From Microbacterium sp. ProA8 (GTDB taxonomy: Bacteria; Actinomycetota; Actinomycetes; Actinomycetales; Microbacteriaceae), in the NCBI RefSeq assembly GCF_039905635.1, contig NZ_CP157000.1, positions 1,364,001 through 1,428,000 on the forward strand: a DNA stretch of 64,000 nt, written 5' to 3'. The notes below the pieces were generated by a model. It was not told where the DNA came from. It was given only the letters and a program-made list of their open reading frames with translations, and made no database searches. This document shows, one piece after another, positions 49,867-57,699 of the stretch. Numbering within the stretch: the first letter of the stretch is position 1; the number at the start of each line of letters is the position of its first letter. The translations under genes and the position numbers were made by a program.

Positions 49867-49894
49867 CGCGGCCCGGCGTGAACGCCGGGCCGCG
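49867..49894 (+). terminator. terminator after secA
   Basis: A perfect 12-bp stem (CGCGGCCCGGCG and its complement) with a TGAA tetraloop, six bases after the stop codon. Confidence 0.8.
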
Positions 49895-49912
49895 GCATCC
49901 GCTCGCCCGCAA

Positions 49913-49975
49913 CAGGTGTTCCGGCGTAGGCAGGACGATCTCGCGCAGAGCGACGTGTACTCGCCGGAACACCTG
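49913..49975. repeat. 14-bp inverted repeat with 35-base spacer
   Basis: CAGGTGTTCCGGCG at 49913-49926 and its exact complement at 49962-49975, between the secA terminator and the aminotransferase promoter. The wide spacer is unlike a simple terminator; it might be a paired operator site. Confidence 0.65.
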
Positions 49976-50041
49976 CTCTCGGTGAGGGGCGTGGGCGTCG
50001 GCCGAGCCACGGGGCGTCCATTGGCCCTCGGCGGCCGCGGA

Positions 50042-50047
50042 TATCCT
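50042..50047 (+). promoter_or_regulatory. -10 hexamer for leaderless aminotransferase gene
   Basis: TATCCT six bases before the ATG at 50054. Confidence 0.5.
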
Positions 50048-50053
50048 GAAGCG

Positions 50054-51280
50054 ATGAGTCCCCTCCGCACCCTCGATCAGTCGAGCAAGCTCCAGAACGT
50101 TCTCTATGAGATCCGTGGGCAGGCGCTGGCCGAGGCCGACCGGCTGGAGGACGAGGGCTACACGATCCTCAAGCTCAACACCGGCAATCCGGCGGTGTTC
50201 GGCTTCGAGGCGCCCTTCCAGATCGTGCGCGACATGATCGAGGCGGTCCCGCACGCCCACGGCTACAGCGACAGCAAGGGCATCATGTCGGCCCGGCGCG
50301 CCGTCGTCTCTCGGTACGAGCAGGTGCCCGGCTTCCCGCAGTTCGACCCCGACGACGTGTACCTGGGCAACGGCGTCTCCGAGCTCATCACGATGACGAT
50401 GCAGGCGCTGCTCGACGAGGGCGACGAGGTCCTCATCCCGGCGCCGGACTACCCGCTGTGGACCGCGATGACGAGCCTCGCCGGCGGCACGCCGGTGCAC
50501 TACCGCTGCGATCCCGACGACGACTGGCAGCCCGATCTCGAGGACATCCGCGCGAAGGTGACGCCGCGCACCAAGGCGATCGTGGTGATCAACCCCAACA
50601 ACCCCACGGGCGCGGTGTACACCCGCGAAGTGCTCCAGGGGATCGTCGAGATCGCGCGCGAGAACTCGCTGCTGCTGCTCTCGGACGAGATCTACGACCG
50701 GATCCTCTTCGACGATGCAGAGCACATCCCGCTCGCCACGCTCGCGCCCGACCTCCTGTGCCTGACCTTCAACGGCCTCTCGAAGACCTATCGGGTCGCG
50801 GGCTATCGGTCGGGCTGGCTCGTGATCACCGGCCCCAAGAGGCATGCGGCGGGTTTTCTCGAGGGCATCCAGCTGCTCGCCTCGACCCGGCTGTGCCCGA
50901 ACGTCCCCGCTCAGCACGCGGTGCAGGCGGCCTTGTCGGGGGTGCAGTCGATCGACGCGCTCATCGCCCCCGAGGGCCGGCTCCACGAACAGCGGGATGC
51001 CGCGTGGGCAGGCCTCGAGCGCATCCCCGGCGTGACCTGCTCCAAGCCGAAGGGCGCGCTCTACGCCTTCCCCCGTCTCGACCCGAACGTGTATGAGATC
51101 CGCGACGACGCCAAACTCGTCTACGACTTCCTCGTCGCCGAGCATGTGCTCCTCGTGCAGGGGACGGGCTTCAACTGGCCCACCCCCGATCATCTGCGCA
51201 TCGTCACGCTCCCGGAGGCCCGGGTGCTCTCGGAGGCGATCGAGCGGCTCGGCAACTTCCTGTCGTCCTACAAGCAATGA
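50054..51280 (+). CDS. class I/II PLP-dependent aminotransferase, AlaA/AspC-like
   Basis: A 408-residue PLP enzyme. The fold-type I motifs are clear: NTGNPAVFGF near the start, GNGVSELITM, INPNNPTGAVY, LSDEIYDRI, the Schiff-base lysine in NGLSKTYRVAGYRSGW, and the C-terminal LRIVTLPEA arginine. The sequence type is that of AlaA, which makes alanine from pyruvate and glutamate, but AspC-like activity is possible. I start at the ATG at 50054 (TATCCT six bases upstream); the longer frame runs through the inverted repeat and is unlikely. Confidence 0.9.
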   Translation: MSPLRTLDQSSKLQNVLYEIRGQALAEADRLEDEGYTILKLNTGNPAVFGFEAPFQIVRDMIEAVPHAHGYSDSKGIMSARRAVVSRYEQVPGFPQFDPDDVYLGNGVSELITMTMQALLDEGDEVLIPAPDYPLWTAMTSLAGGTPVHYRCDPDDDWQPDLEDIRAKVTPRTKAIVVINPNNPTGAVYTREVLQGIVEIARENSLLLLSDEIYDRILFDDAEHIPLATLAPDLLCLTFNGLSKTYRVAGYRSGWLVITGPKRHAAGFLEGIQLLASTRLCPNVPAQHAVQAALSGVQSIDALIAPEGRLHEQRDAAWAGLERIPGVTCSKPKGALYAFPRLDPNVYEIRDDAKLVYDFLVAEHVLLVQGTGFNWPTPDHLRIVTLPEARVLSEAIERLGNFLSSYKQ

Positions 51281-51384
51281 GGCTGCGGGTCTGCTCGGCG
51301 AGCGGGCCCGCAGATGAGCTGGGGGAGAGGATGCCGCGGGCCGCGGCATCCGTCAAGAGCCTCGCCGACAGCCGGCCGTCGACA

Positions 51385-51390
51385 TAGCGT
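51385..51390 (+). promoter_or_regulatory. -10 hexamer for leaderless 118-aa gene
   Basis: TAGCGT six bases before the ATG at 51397. Confidence 0.5.
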
Positions 51391-51396
51391 CGCAGC

Positions 51397-51753
51397 ATGT
51401 CCATCGAACTGAACCAGCCGGCGCTGCGCCACGCGCGAGCGCTCATCCGGGACGGCAAGGTCGTGCGCGACGAACGCGACGATTGGTCGGAAGCGGCACC
51501 CACAGCCGACGAGGAGAACTCGTTCATCGAGCGAGAAGGATGGACCCAGTACTCCCACTGGCATCTCGGGGTCGACCGACGTGAGAACGATGAGACCAAG
51601 AAGGCGTACTCGTTCCCCTTCGGCGACTTCACGCGCGTGCATCGATCCGGCGTGATCTCGGCCGAGAGCCGCGCCGGCCAATACGACCACTACGAGATCC
51701 GCGACGCGCTGCGGGCGCTCCTCGAGCTCATCGACAAGGACAAGGGGGACTGA
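51397..51753 (+). CDS. conserved-type hypothetical protein, 118 aa
   Basis: A small acidic soluble protein I do not recognise by family. It begins with a helix ending IRDGKVVRDERDDW, has a Trp/His-rich middle (EGWTQYSHWHLGVDRR) and a C-terminal helix (YDHYEIRDALRALLELIDK). No membrane segment, signal or known motif is visible. Codon use matches neighbours, and a TAGCGT hexamer six bases upstream plus a strong terminator downstream support a real, single-gene unit. Confidence 0.75.
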   Translation: MSIELNQPALRHARALIRDGKVVRDERDDWSEAAPTADEENSFIEREGWTQYSHWHLGVDRRENDETKKAYSFPFGDFTRVHRSGVISAESRAGQYDHYEIRDALRALLELIDKDKGD

Positions 51754-51791
51754 CGGCGGGGCCGGCCGCATCGTCGAGGCCGGCTCCGCCG
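51754..51791. terminator. terminator between the 118-aa gene and the Rv3235-family gene
   Basis: A 14-bp stem (51754-51767 with 51778-51791, one G-U pair) around a ten-base loop, between convergent genes. Confidence 0.7.
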
Positions 51792-51834
51792 CCGGGTCAG
51801 CTGCCGCGTGGTCCGCGGCGGAGGGTGCGCGCTC

Positions 51835-52272
51835 TCAGAGGAGCGCGAGCGATGTCGCGCGCCAGCGCCCGTCCATGCCCTCGATGCGCACCGCGAGCGC
51901 TCGAGTGCGCGCGGGACCCCGCACGACGACGACCGCTTCGATGATGCCGTCGGCGGGCGAGGACTCGTGCACCGACAGGATCGTGTGCACCGGTCGCCTG
52001 GCCGCGACGCCGCGCGCGCTGCGCGCTCTGGCCGCCAGGTTCGCCCGGGCGACGAGCTTGCGGTACGCGTCCTCGGTGAGCCAGCGTGCCAGCTGGTCGA
52101 CCTCGCGTACACCGGCGAAGACCTCGAGCACGCCGACGGTGAGGTTGCGCAGGAAGGGCTCCGGCACGGGGAGCGCTGTGGAGGGCGTCCGCTGCGGCGC
52201 GAAGAACTCCGCGAGCTGCGTACTGCGGAACGCGTGGGGTGCGCGGGCGGGGCCCGCGGGCATCGTTGCCAT
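51835..52272 (-). CDS. Rv3235-family protein
   Basis: A 145-residue protein. After a Pro/Ala-rich start, residues about 35-145 form a compact alpha/beta domain with NLTVGVLEVFAGVREVDQLARW and the closing GRWRATSLALL. The family is named for M. tuberculosis Rv3235, which likewise lies near secA1; its function is unknown. An AGGAACCC run precedes the ATG at 52272. It faces the Sm-like gene divergently with 129 bases between. Confidence 0.82.
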   Translation of the reverse strand: MATMPAGPARAPHAFRSTQLAEFFAPQRTPSTALPVPEPFLRNLTVGVLEVFAGVREVDQLARWLTEDAYRKLVARANLAARARSARGVAARRPVHTILSVHESSPADGIIEAVVVVRGPARTRALAVRIEGMDGRWRATSLALL

Positions 52273-52389
52273 GGGTTCCTATCTCGACAGGGGGGATGTC
52301 TTCCGCACAGTAGAACACACGGCGAACTCACAGGAAAATCGGCCCGGCTCGCCTGTGGATAACTCGCCGGGCGAATCCGTGGCCTGCCC

Positions 52390-52395
52390 TACTCT
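52390..52395 (+). promoter_or_regulatory. -10 hexamer for leaderless Sm-like gene
   Basis: TACTCT six bases before the GTG at 52402. Confidence 0.5.
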
Positions 52396-52401
52396 CACTG
52401 A

Positions 52402-53010
52402 GTGCGCTGGGACCGATTCTTCGACGACCTCGAGGATCAGCTCGCGTCCGAGTGGGAGGCCGAGCGCGCCGCCCTCGATACGGAGGCCGAGCGTCTGCGT
52501 CTCTCGCGCGTGCAGCTCGCGGAGCGGCTGACCCTGCTCACGGCACGGGACACGCCCGCCCCTGTCGTGGCGTCGTTCGACCTCGCGGACGGCGCGACCG
52601 TGCGCGCCGTGGTCACGGGAGTGGGCGCCGACTGGGTGGCGCTTGCGCTGGCGGAGGGTCCCGGCGGCGCGGTGATCGTGCCGTTCCCGGCGATCTCGTC
52701 GATCGGGATGCCGCATGCCGACCTCCTTCGCACCGCACGGCCGGCGCCGCCTCGATCGCCGCTCGCCGACCGGCTGACCTTCGGGTTCGTGCTGCGCGAC
52801 CTCGTACGGCGCCGTGCCGGAGTTGCCGTGCACCTCGTCTCGGGGCGCCTGCTCACGGGCACGATCGATCGCGCCGGCGCCGACCACCTGGACCTGGCGC
52901 TGCACGAGGCCGGAGCGCCACGGCGGAGCGACGCCGTCGCGGGCTACCGCCTGGTGCCGTTCAGTTCGATCGCCTGGATCCGGGCCGACGAGGCGCCCTC
53001 GCTTCCCTGA
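52402..53010 (+). CDS. hypothetical protein with two Sm-like repeats
   Basis: A 202-residue protein I cannot place in a named family. Residues 5-45 form an acidic/basic amphipathic helix (DDLEDQLASEWEAERAAL). Residues 59-101 and 142-193 look like two copies of one small beta unit: VRAVVTGVGADWVALAL...VPFPAISSI against LTGTIDRAGADHLDLAL...VPFSSIAWI. The pattern (loop, GTI strand, GAD turn, LAL strand, PF-x-x-I closing strand) recalls the Sm/LSm barrel. A Pro/Arg-rich linker separates the copies. TACTCT six bases before the GTG suggests a leaderless message. RNA binding is a hypothesis from the fold resemblance only. Confidence 0.7.
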   Translation: MRWDRFFDDLEDQLASEWEAERAALDTEAERLRLSRVQLAERLTLLTARDTPAPVVASFDLADGATVRAVVTGVGADWVALALAEGPGGAVIVPFPAISSIGMPHADLLRTARPAPPRSPLADRLTFGFVLRDLVRRRAGVAVHLVSGRLLTGTIDRAGADHLDLALHEAGAPRRSDAVAGYRLVPFSSIAWIRADEAPSLP

Positions 53011-53067
53011 CCGACCATCGGATCGCCCCCGGGCGGCGTCGGCAGCCACACCGGGAGATGCGCCGCC

Positions 53068-53349
53068 TCAGTCCTGCTTGCGGACGAAGCCGCTGCCCCA
53101 CAGTTCCGGGAAGCTGGCGGTCTGCGACTGCCGCCACAGCGCCATCCGCCGCGCCTCCTCGGCCTGCTCGTCGAGGTATTCGCTCACGCTCGCCGCCTCC
53201 ACGCGCCAGCGTGCGGGAGCACCCACCCGAAGGCCGCGCAGGCGACCTTCCAGCACGAGTGCCATGACCTCGTCGACGGAGACGCCGAGCACCTCGCCCA
53301 CCTGGGCGGGGGCGAGCAGACGCACGTTCGACGTCGGGTCATCGGACAT
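53068..53349 (-). CDS. excisionase-type helix-turn-helix protein
   Basis: A 93-residue protein. Residues about 10-62 form a MerR/excisionase-type winged helix (LLAPAQVGEVLGVSVDEVMALVLEGRLRGLRV as blocks, then RWRVEAASVSEYLDEQ), as in BldC-like small DNA binders. The last 30 residues are helical and charged. The ATG at 53349 is six bases after a CATAAT hexamer (53356-53361), which supports this start rather than the longer frame. No phage or integrase gene is near, so a chromosomal regulator is more likely than an excisionase. It faces the SAF gene divergently. Confidence 0.82.
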   Translation of the reverse strand: MSDDPTSNVRLLAPAQVGEVLGVSVDEVMALVLEGRLRGLRVGAPARWRVEAASVSEYLDEQAEEARRMALWRQSQTASFPELWGSGFVRKQD

Positions 53350-53447
53350 GCCCCCATTATGGACCCGCCTCCTTGATGAGGCTCCGGGCCCCCGCGCCCT
53401 GTGGATAACGGCCGACGTCGTCTGGCCGAGTCGAGGACGATGGATCC

Positions 53448-54080
53448 ATGACGGCCCACAGCGACCCTGTCCGAACCCCGCGACGCGCCTTCTGGGGCGA
53501 CGCGCGCTTCTTTCTCGGCGTGCTCCTCGTGGCGGCATCCGTGATCGGCGTGTGGCTCGTGGTCTCGGCCGCACGGCAGACGGTGCCGGTGTACGCGGCC
53601 GCCCACACGATCGTGCCCGGCGAGGCGATCGGCGCCGGCGACTTCACGGTGGTCGACGTCGCGCTCGGGCCGCTGGCGGGCACCTACCTCACCGCCGACG
53701 ACCTCGACGGGGCGCAGGTCGCGACGCGCACGATCGAGGCGGGCGAGCTGGTGCCGGCGGCATCCGTCGGCGATCCGTCCGACGCGCGCACCACGAGCGT
53801 CGTCGTCCGCAGCGCCGTCGACGTGCCGGCGTCCGTCGAGGCAGGCACCGTCGTCGAGCTGTGGTCCGCTCCGCTCCTCGAGCAGGGCGCCTACGACGAG
53901 CCGCGCATCCTCGTCGCGGATGCGACCGTGGTGTCGGTGACGCGCGACGAGTCGATGATGGGCGGCGGTGCTGCCGCGCTCGAACTGGTCATCCCCCGGG
54001 CGGACGTGCCGGCGACGCTCGCCGCGATGTCCGACGAGTCGGCCCTCTCGATCGTGCCGACCATGGGCGCCGGCTCATGA
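53448..54080 (+). CDS. SAF domain protein (CpaB/RcpC-like)
   Basis: A 210-residue membrane protein with one helix (about 20-42) and an exported SAF domain (about 46-115: YAAAHTIVPGEAIGAGDF, then ATRTIEAGELVPAASV), followed by a small C-terminal domain like that of CpaB/RcpC, pilus-assembly proteins that may bind peptidoglycan. Its stop overlaps the start of a TadZ-like ATPase, but no TadA ATPase, prepilin peptidase, pilin or TadB/C gene is present around it. The pair is therefore probably a separate actinobacterial module and not a Flp pilus. Confidence 0.88.
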   Translation: MTAHSDPVRTPRRAFWGDARFFLGVLLVAASVIGVWLVVSAARQTVPVYAAAHTIVPGEAIGAGDFTVVDVALGPLAGTYLTADDLDGAQVATRTIEAGELVPAASVGDPSDARTTSVVVRSAVDVPASVEAGTVVELWSAPLLEQGAYDEPRILVADATVVSVTRDESMMGGGAAALELVIPRADVPATLAAMSDESALSIVPTMGAGS

Positions 54081-55390
54081 GGGTCGTCGTGGCGGTGGAC
54101 GACGCGGGGCTGCTGGTCGACGGACTGCGCCGCGAGGGCATCGACGTGATCGCGGTGGTCGCGGCCGCGGCACCCGCCCTCGCCGCGGCGGACGGGATGC
54201 TGGGCATCGACGCCGAGACGCTGCTGCGCGCCCTCGCCGACGCCGACGCCCTGGTCGTCTCGGTGTCGCGCGCGACCATATCGCCGACCGTCGTCGCCCT
54301 CTGCGACCGTGCGGGCACGCGCGTTCTGCCGCTGGTCGAGGATGCGGCGGGGGAGCGGGTCGCCGCGGCGTGCGGGCTGGAAGCCCCGCTCAGCAGGCAG
54401 ATCGAGCCGTGGCGCATCGCCGAGGCGCTCTCGGCCGCACCGGCTGCGTCGGCGCCCTCGCCCGCACCCCGCGCGCAGCCGCGCGTGATCGCCGTCTGGG
54501 GAGCGGCCGGCGCCCCCGGGCGTTCCACGGTCGCCACCGAGCTCGCCGTCGAGCTCGCACGCGGGGGCCGCCACGTGGCGCTGGTCGACGCCGACACCCA
54601 CGCGCCGTCGCTCGCGCTCACGCTGGGCCTCGCCGACGAGGGGCCGGGCTTCGCCGCGGCCTGCCGGCAGGCCGAGCTCGGCGGCCTCGACGCCCGCGAG
54701 CTCACCCGCATCGCGGTGCCGCTCGGCCGCACCGGTGTCGACGTCCTCACCGGCATCAACCGACCGTCGCGCTGGCCCGAGCTGAGCGACCGGCGCGTGG
54801 CCGCGGCGCTCGCCGCCTGCCGCGAATGGGCGGACTACACGGTGGTCGACGTGGCATCGTCGCTCGAGCGCGACGAAGAGATCGTGAGCGACCTCGACGG
54901 TCCCCGGCGAAACGCCGCCACCCTCGCCGCGTTGCGCAGCGCGGATCTCGTCGTCGCGGTCGTGGCCGCCGATCCCGTCGGCATCGCCCGGTTCCTGCGC
55001 GGTCACGCAGATCTGCGCGCGACCATCGGGGCGACCCCTGTGGCCGTCGTGGCGAACCGCCTGCGGCCTGGCACCCTCGGCATCGACGCCCGCGGGCAGG
55101 TGCGGCGCACCCTCGACCGGTTCGGCGGCATCGAAGACGTCTGGTTCCTGCCGCAGGATGCCAGATCGACGGATGCCGCGATCCTCGCATCGCTGCCGAT
55201 CGCCGAGGTCGCGCCGCGCGCGCCGCTCACCCTGGCGGTGCGTCGCTTCGTGGGCGAGGCGGTCGTGCCCGCGCCCGAGCCGCAGCGGGCGGCGAGCGGC
55301 GGCCGCCGCGGCGTCGGCAGGGGGCGCAGCCGTCGCGCCGCGCGGCCCGGCGCCGACGAGGTCGCTCGTGTCGGCGCGCCGGTGGGGTGA
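54077..55390 (+). CDS. TadZ/CpaE-like MinD-family ATPase
   Basis: A 437-residue protein. Residues 1-118 form a receiver-like or CpaE N-terminal domain without a phosphorylatable set; a Pro/Ala linker follows; residues about 136-400 are a MinD/ParA fold. The deviant Walker A reads GAAGAPGRST (142-151): both lysines of the usual KGGxGKT are lost, the second replaced by arginine. DADTHAPSLALTLGL (171-185) is the switch I region. The last 40 residues are Arg/Gly-rich. ATP hydrolysis is therefore doubtful, as in TadZ proteins that act as polar localisers. It overlaps the SAF gene by ATGA. Confidence 0.88.
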   Translation: MRVVVAVDDAGLLVDGLRREGIDVIAVVAAAAPALAAADGMLGIDAETLLRALADADALVVSVSRATISPTVVALCDRAGTRVLPLVEDAAGERVAAACGLEAPLSRQIEPWRIAEALSAAPAASAPSPAPRAQPRVIAVWGAAGAPGRSTVATELAVELARGGRHVALVDADTHAPSLALTLGLADEGPGFAAACRQAELGGLDARELTRIAVPLGRTGVDVLTGINRPSRWPELSDRRVAAALAACREWADYTVVDVASSLERDEEIVSDLDGPRRNAATLAALRSADLVVAVVAADPVGIARFLRGHADLRATIGATPVAVVANRLRPGTLGIDARGQVRRTLDRFGGIEDVWFLPQDARSTDAAILASLPIAEVAPRAPLTLAVRRFVGEAVVPAPEPQRAASGGRRGVGRGRSRRAARPGADEVARVGAPVG

Positions 55391-55401
55391 GTCCGGCGCT
55401 C

Positions 55402-55407
55402 TAGGCT
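55402..55407 (+). promoter_or_regulatory. -10 hexamer for leaderless pdtaS
   Basis: TAGGCT six bases before the GTG at 55414. Confidence 0.5.
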
Positions 55408-55413
55408 GGATGC

Positions 55414-56898
55414 GTGTCGACCCTCAGCGATCTCGTCTACGCCCAGGGCCGCTCCAGCGAAGAAGACGTGGAGTGGCTGCACCGTCTCGCGGGGGATGGT
55501 CAGCTCCTCGCCGATCTGGCGTTCGCCGACATCGTGCTCTGGGTGCCGACATCCGACGACTCGTTCGTCGCCGTCGCCCACACTCGGCCGGGGGGCGCGG
55601 CCACGCTCTTCTACCGCGACATCGTCGGCGACCGGGTGCGGCCGCAGTGGCGCACGCAGGTGCGCGAGGCGTTCCAGTCCGGCGGCATCGTCGACTCCTC
55701 CTCGCCCGACTGGTTCGAAGAGACGCCGACGCGGGTGCGCGCCGTTCCCGTCACGCGCAAGCGCGGCACAGCCGCGATGGTGATCGGGGTGCTCACCCGG
55801 CACACGAACCTCGGCGAGGCGCGCATCCCCTCGCGCCAGCAGATCACGTTCAACGACTGCGCGGACGACCTGTTCGGGATGATCGCGTCGGGCGACTTCC
55901 CCGACCTCGCCGCGCCCACTTCGCCGCGCCGCGGCGCCCCTCGCGCATCCGACGGCCTGGTGCGGCTCGACGTGGACGGCATCACGACGTTCGCGAGCCC
56001 CAACGCGCTGTCGGCCTTCAACCGGCTCGGGTTCGACGATGAGCTCGAGGGGGAGTCGCTCGTCGAGGTCGTCACCGCCATCCTGCCGACGAAGCGCCAG
56101 TTCGACGAGTCGCTGCCGGTCGTCGTGACCGGCCGCGCGCCCTGGCGCGCCGACCTCGAGGCACGGGGCGTGACGGTGTCGCTGCGCACCATCCCGCTGC
56201 GCGATCACGGCACGCGAATCGGCGCCATCGTGCTGTGCCGCGACGTGACCGAGATCCGCCACCAGGAGCAGGAGCTCATCACCAAGGACGCCACGATCCG
56301 CGAGATCCACCACCGCGTCAAGAACAACCTGCAGACCGTCGCGTCGCTGCTGCGCATCCAGGCGCGTCGCTCGCATTCCGAAGAGGCGCGCGAAGCGCTC
56401 ACGCAGGCGATGCGCCGCGTGTCGGCCATCGCCGTCGTGCACGACACCCTGTCCGAGGGACTGGCGCAGAACGTCGATTTTGACGAGGTGTTCGCCCGCG
56501 TCCTGAAGCTCGTGGCCGAAGTCGCGGCGGCTCCCAACACTCGGGCCCGCACGCACTCGTCCGGACGCTTCGGCACCCTTCCGAGCGAGTACGCCACGCC
56601 CCTCGCACTCGCCCTCACCGAGCTCGTCACCAACGCGGTCGAGCACGGGCTGGCCGGCCAGGAGGGCGACGTCGAGATCATCGCCGAACGCGGCGACGAG
56701 CGGCTCGAGGTGCGCGTGCGCGACACGGGCTCGGGGCTTCCGGAAGGCCAGGTCGGCCGGGGTCTCGGCACCCAGATCGTGCGCACGCTGATCCAGGGCG
56801 AGCTCGGCGGCACGATCGACTGGCACACGATCATGGGCAGCGGCACCGAAGTGACGATCGACATTCCGCTGCGCTACATCGACCGCACCCCCGGCTGA
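55414..56898 (+). CDS. pdtaS: soluble sensor histidine kinase PdtaS
   Basis: A 494-residue cytosolic kinase. A GAF domain (about 1-150) and a PAS domain (about 180-285) precede a HisKA_2 dimer domain with phospho-acceptor H300 in IHHRVKNNLQTVASLL and an HATPase domain (N box near ELVTNAVEHGL; DTGSGLPEG; GLGTQIVRTL). It should phosphorylate an ANTAR-type regulator, PdtaR, which ends transcription of target messages; no pdtaR is in the window. In M. tuberculosis (Rv3220c) it also lies by whiB1. TAGGCT six bases before the GTG suggests a leaderless message. Confidence 0.93.
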   Translation: MSTLSDLVYAQGRSSEEDVEWLHRLAGDGQLLADLAFADIVLWVPTSDDSFVAVAHTRPGGAATLFYRDIVGDRVRPQWRTQVREAFQSGGIVDSSSPDWFEETPTRVRAVPVTRKRGTAAMVIGVLTRHTNLGEARIPSRQQITFNDCADDLFGMIASGDFPDLAAPTSPRRGAPRASDGLVRLDVDGITTFASPNALSAFNRLGFDDELEGESLVEVVTAILPTKRQFDESLPVVVTGRAPWRADLEARGVTVSLRTIPLRDHGTRIGAIVLCRDVTEIRHQEQELITKDATIREIHHRVKNNLQTVASLLRIQARRSHSEEAREALTQAMRRVSAIAVVHDTLSEGLAQNVDFDEVFARVLKLVAEVAAAPNTRARTHSSGRFGTLPSEYATPLALALTELVTNAVEHGLAGQEGDVEIIAERGDERLEVRVRDTGSGLPEGQVGRGLGTQIVRTLIQGELGGTIDWHTIMGSGTEVTIDIPLRYIDRTPG

Positions 56899-57157
56899 GC
56901 GCGAGAAACGGATGCCGCTGCGCCCGGTGGCGCCGCGTTCGGCGAGCCTCGGGCCGGCGTGGCACGACCCCGGTGTGCCAGCCCGGCGTCAGCCTGCGCC
57001 GCCGGCATCCGTCGGTGTTGGTTCTCCTCACCGAGCCAGGGGATGAGCGGCGAGACCCGGGACATCGCCCTCGGTTTGGACGGAAATCTCCGGGTTCGCC
57101 AAGCAGCGGCCTCGGCAGCAGGAGCGTGGACGCTCCGGTGCGCGCCGGCCGCACACG
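56899..57157. other. non-coding stretch after pdtaS
   Basis: About 260 bases with no credible gene on either strand: open frames here are antisense or extensions of whiB1. I see only a 7-bp hairpin at 57121-57136 (GGAGCGT/ACGCTCC). It has no ribosome binding site, riboswitch core or repeat that I recognise; an untranslated RNA is possible but unsupported. Confidence 0.5.
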
Positions 57158-57195
57158 CGACGACACCCGGCCGCCGAGGCGGCCGGGTGTCGTCG
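57158..57195. terminator. bidirectional terminator between pdtaS and whiB1
   Basis: An 18-bp perfect stem (begins CGACGACACCCGGCCGCC) with a two-base loop drawn, so a few inner pairs must open. It lies just after the whiB1 stop on the minus strand. Confidence 0.85.
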
Positions 57196-57205
57196 TGAGA
57201 ATGCG

Positions 57206-57454
57206 TCAGGAGGCGCGGCGGGCGCGAGCGGCGCGGCGCTTCAGGGCGCGGCGCTCGTCCTCGGAGAGGCCTCCCCACACGCCCGAGTCCTGTCCGGTCT
57301 CGAGGGCGTATTGCAGGCAGATCTCGGTGACTGTGCATCGAGCACACACCGACTTGGCCTTCTCGATCTGATCGACGGCCGGACCGGTGTTCCCAACGGG
57401 GAAGAACAGTTCGGGGTCGACGGTCAGGCAGGCGGCCTTGTCGCGCCAGTCCAT
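57206..57454 (-). CDS. whiB1: WhiB-family iron-sulfur regulator WhiB1
   Basis: An 82-residue WhiB protein nearly collinear with M. tuberculosis WhiB1: MDWRDKAAC start, cluster cysteines C9, C37, C40 and C46, the DSGVWGG turn, and the basic tail DERRALKRRAARARRAS. WhiB1 holds a 4Fe-4S cluster that reacts with nitric oxide and works with the housekeeping sigma factor; the gene is essential in mycobacteria. ACAAGGAGC precedes the ATG at 57454; the longer open frame is its leader. About 240 bases of divergent upstream DNA hold the promoter, which I cannot fix with certainty. Confidence 0.96.
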   Translation of the reverse strand: MDWRDKAACLTVDPELFFPVGNTGPAVDQIEKAKSVCARCTVTEICLQYALETGQDSGVWGGLSEDERRALKRRAARARRAS

Positions 57455-57699
57455 GGTGGTGCTCCTTGTAACAGAGGGGTGGGATTCGGGTTCGGTTCGG
57501 GTCCGATACCCTGTGGGATGTGCGAGATTGACTCGCCCCACGTCGCTGTGGGAGCACACGGCTTCACCAATCGTCCCATAGCGGTTTACCTGAATCAAGG
57601 GTTGATCGGCGGGTTTGTGTAGGACTTGCTGAGTGTTCCCCATGTGGTGTGGAGGGTTCGCACAAATCACTGACCGGCGCGAGAGGGAGTCGACGGAGA

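Noticed and set aside
53068..53349. Prophage excisionase
   Set aside because: No integrase, attachment repeat or phage gene is near, and flanking genes are conserved chromosomal ones.
56899..57157. Small RNA gene between pdtaS and whiB1
   Set aside because: Apart from the terminator downstream there is no promoter or conserved structure that I can support.
57455..57560. CRP-type sites upstream of whiB1 as in mycobacteria
   Set aside because: TGTG/CACA words occur but no TGTGA-N6-TCACA dyad could be found.
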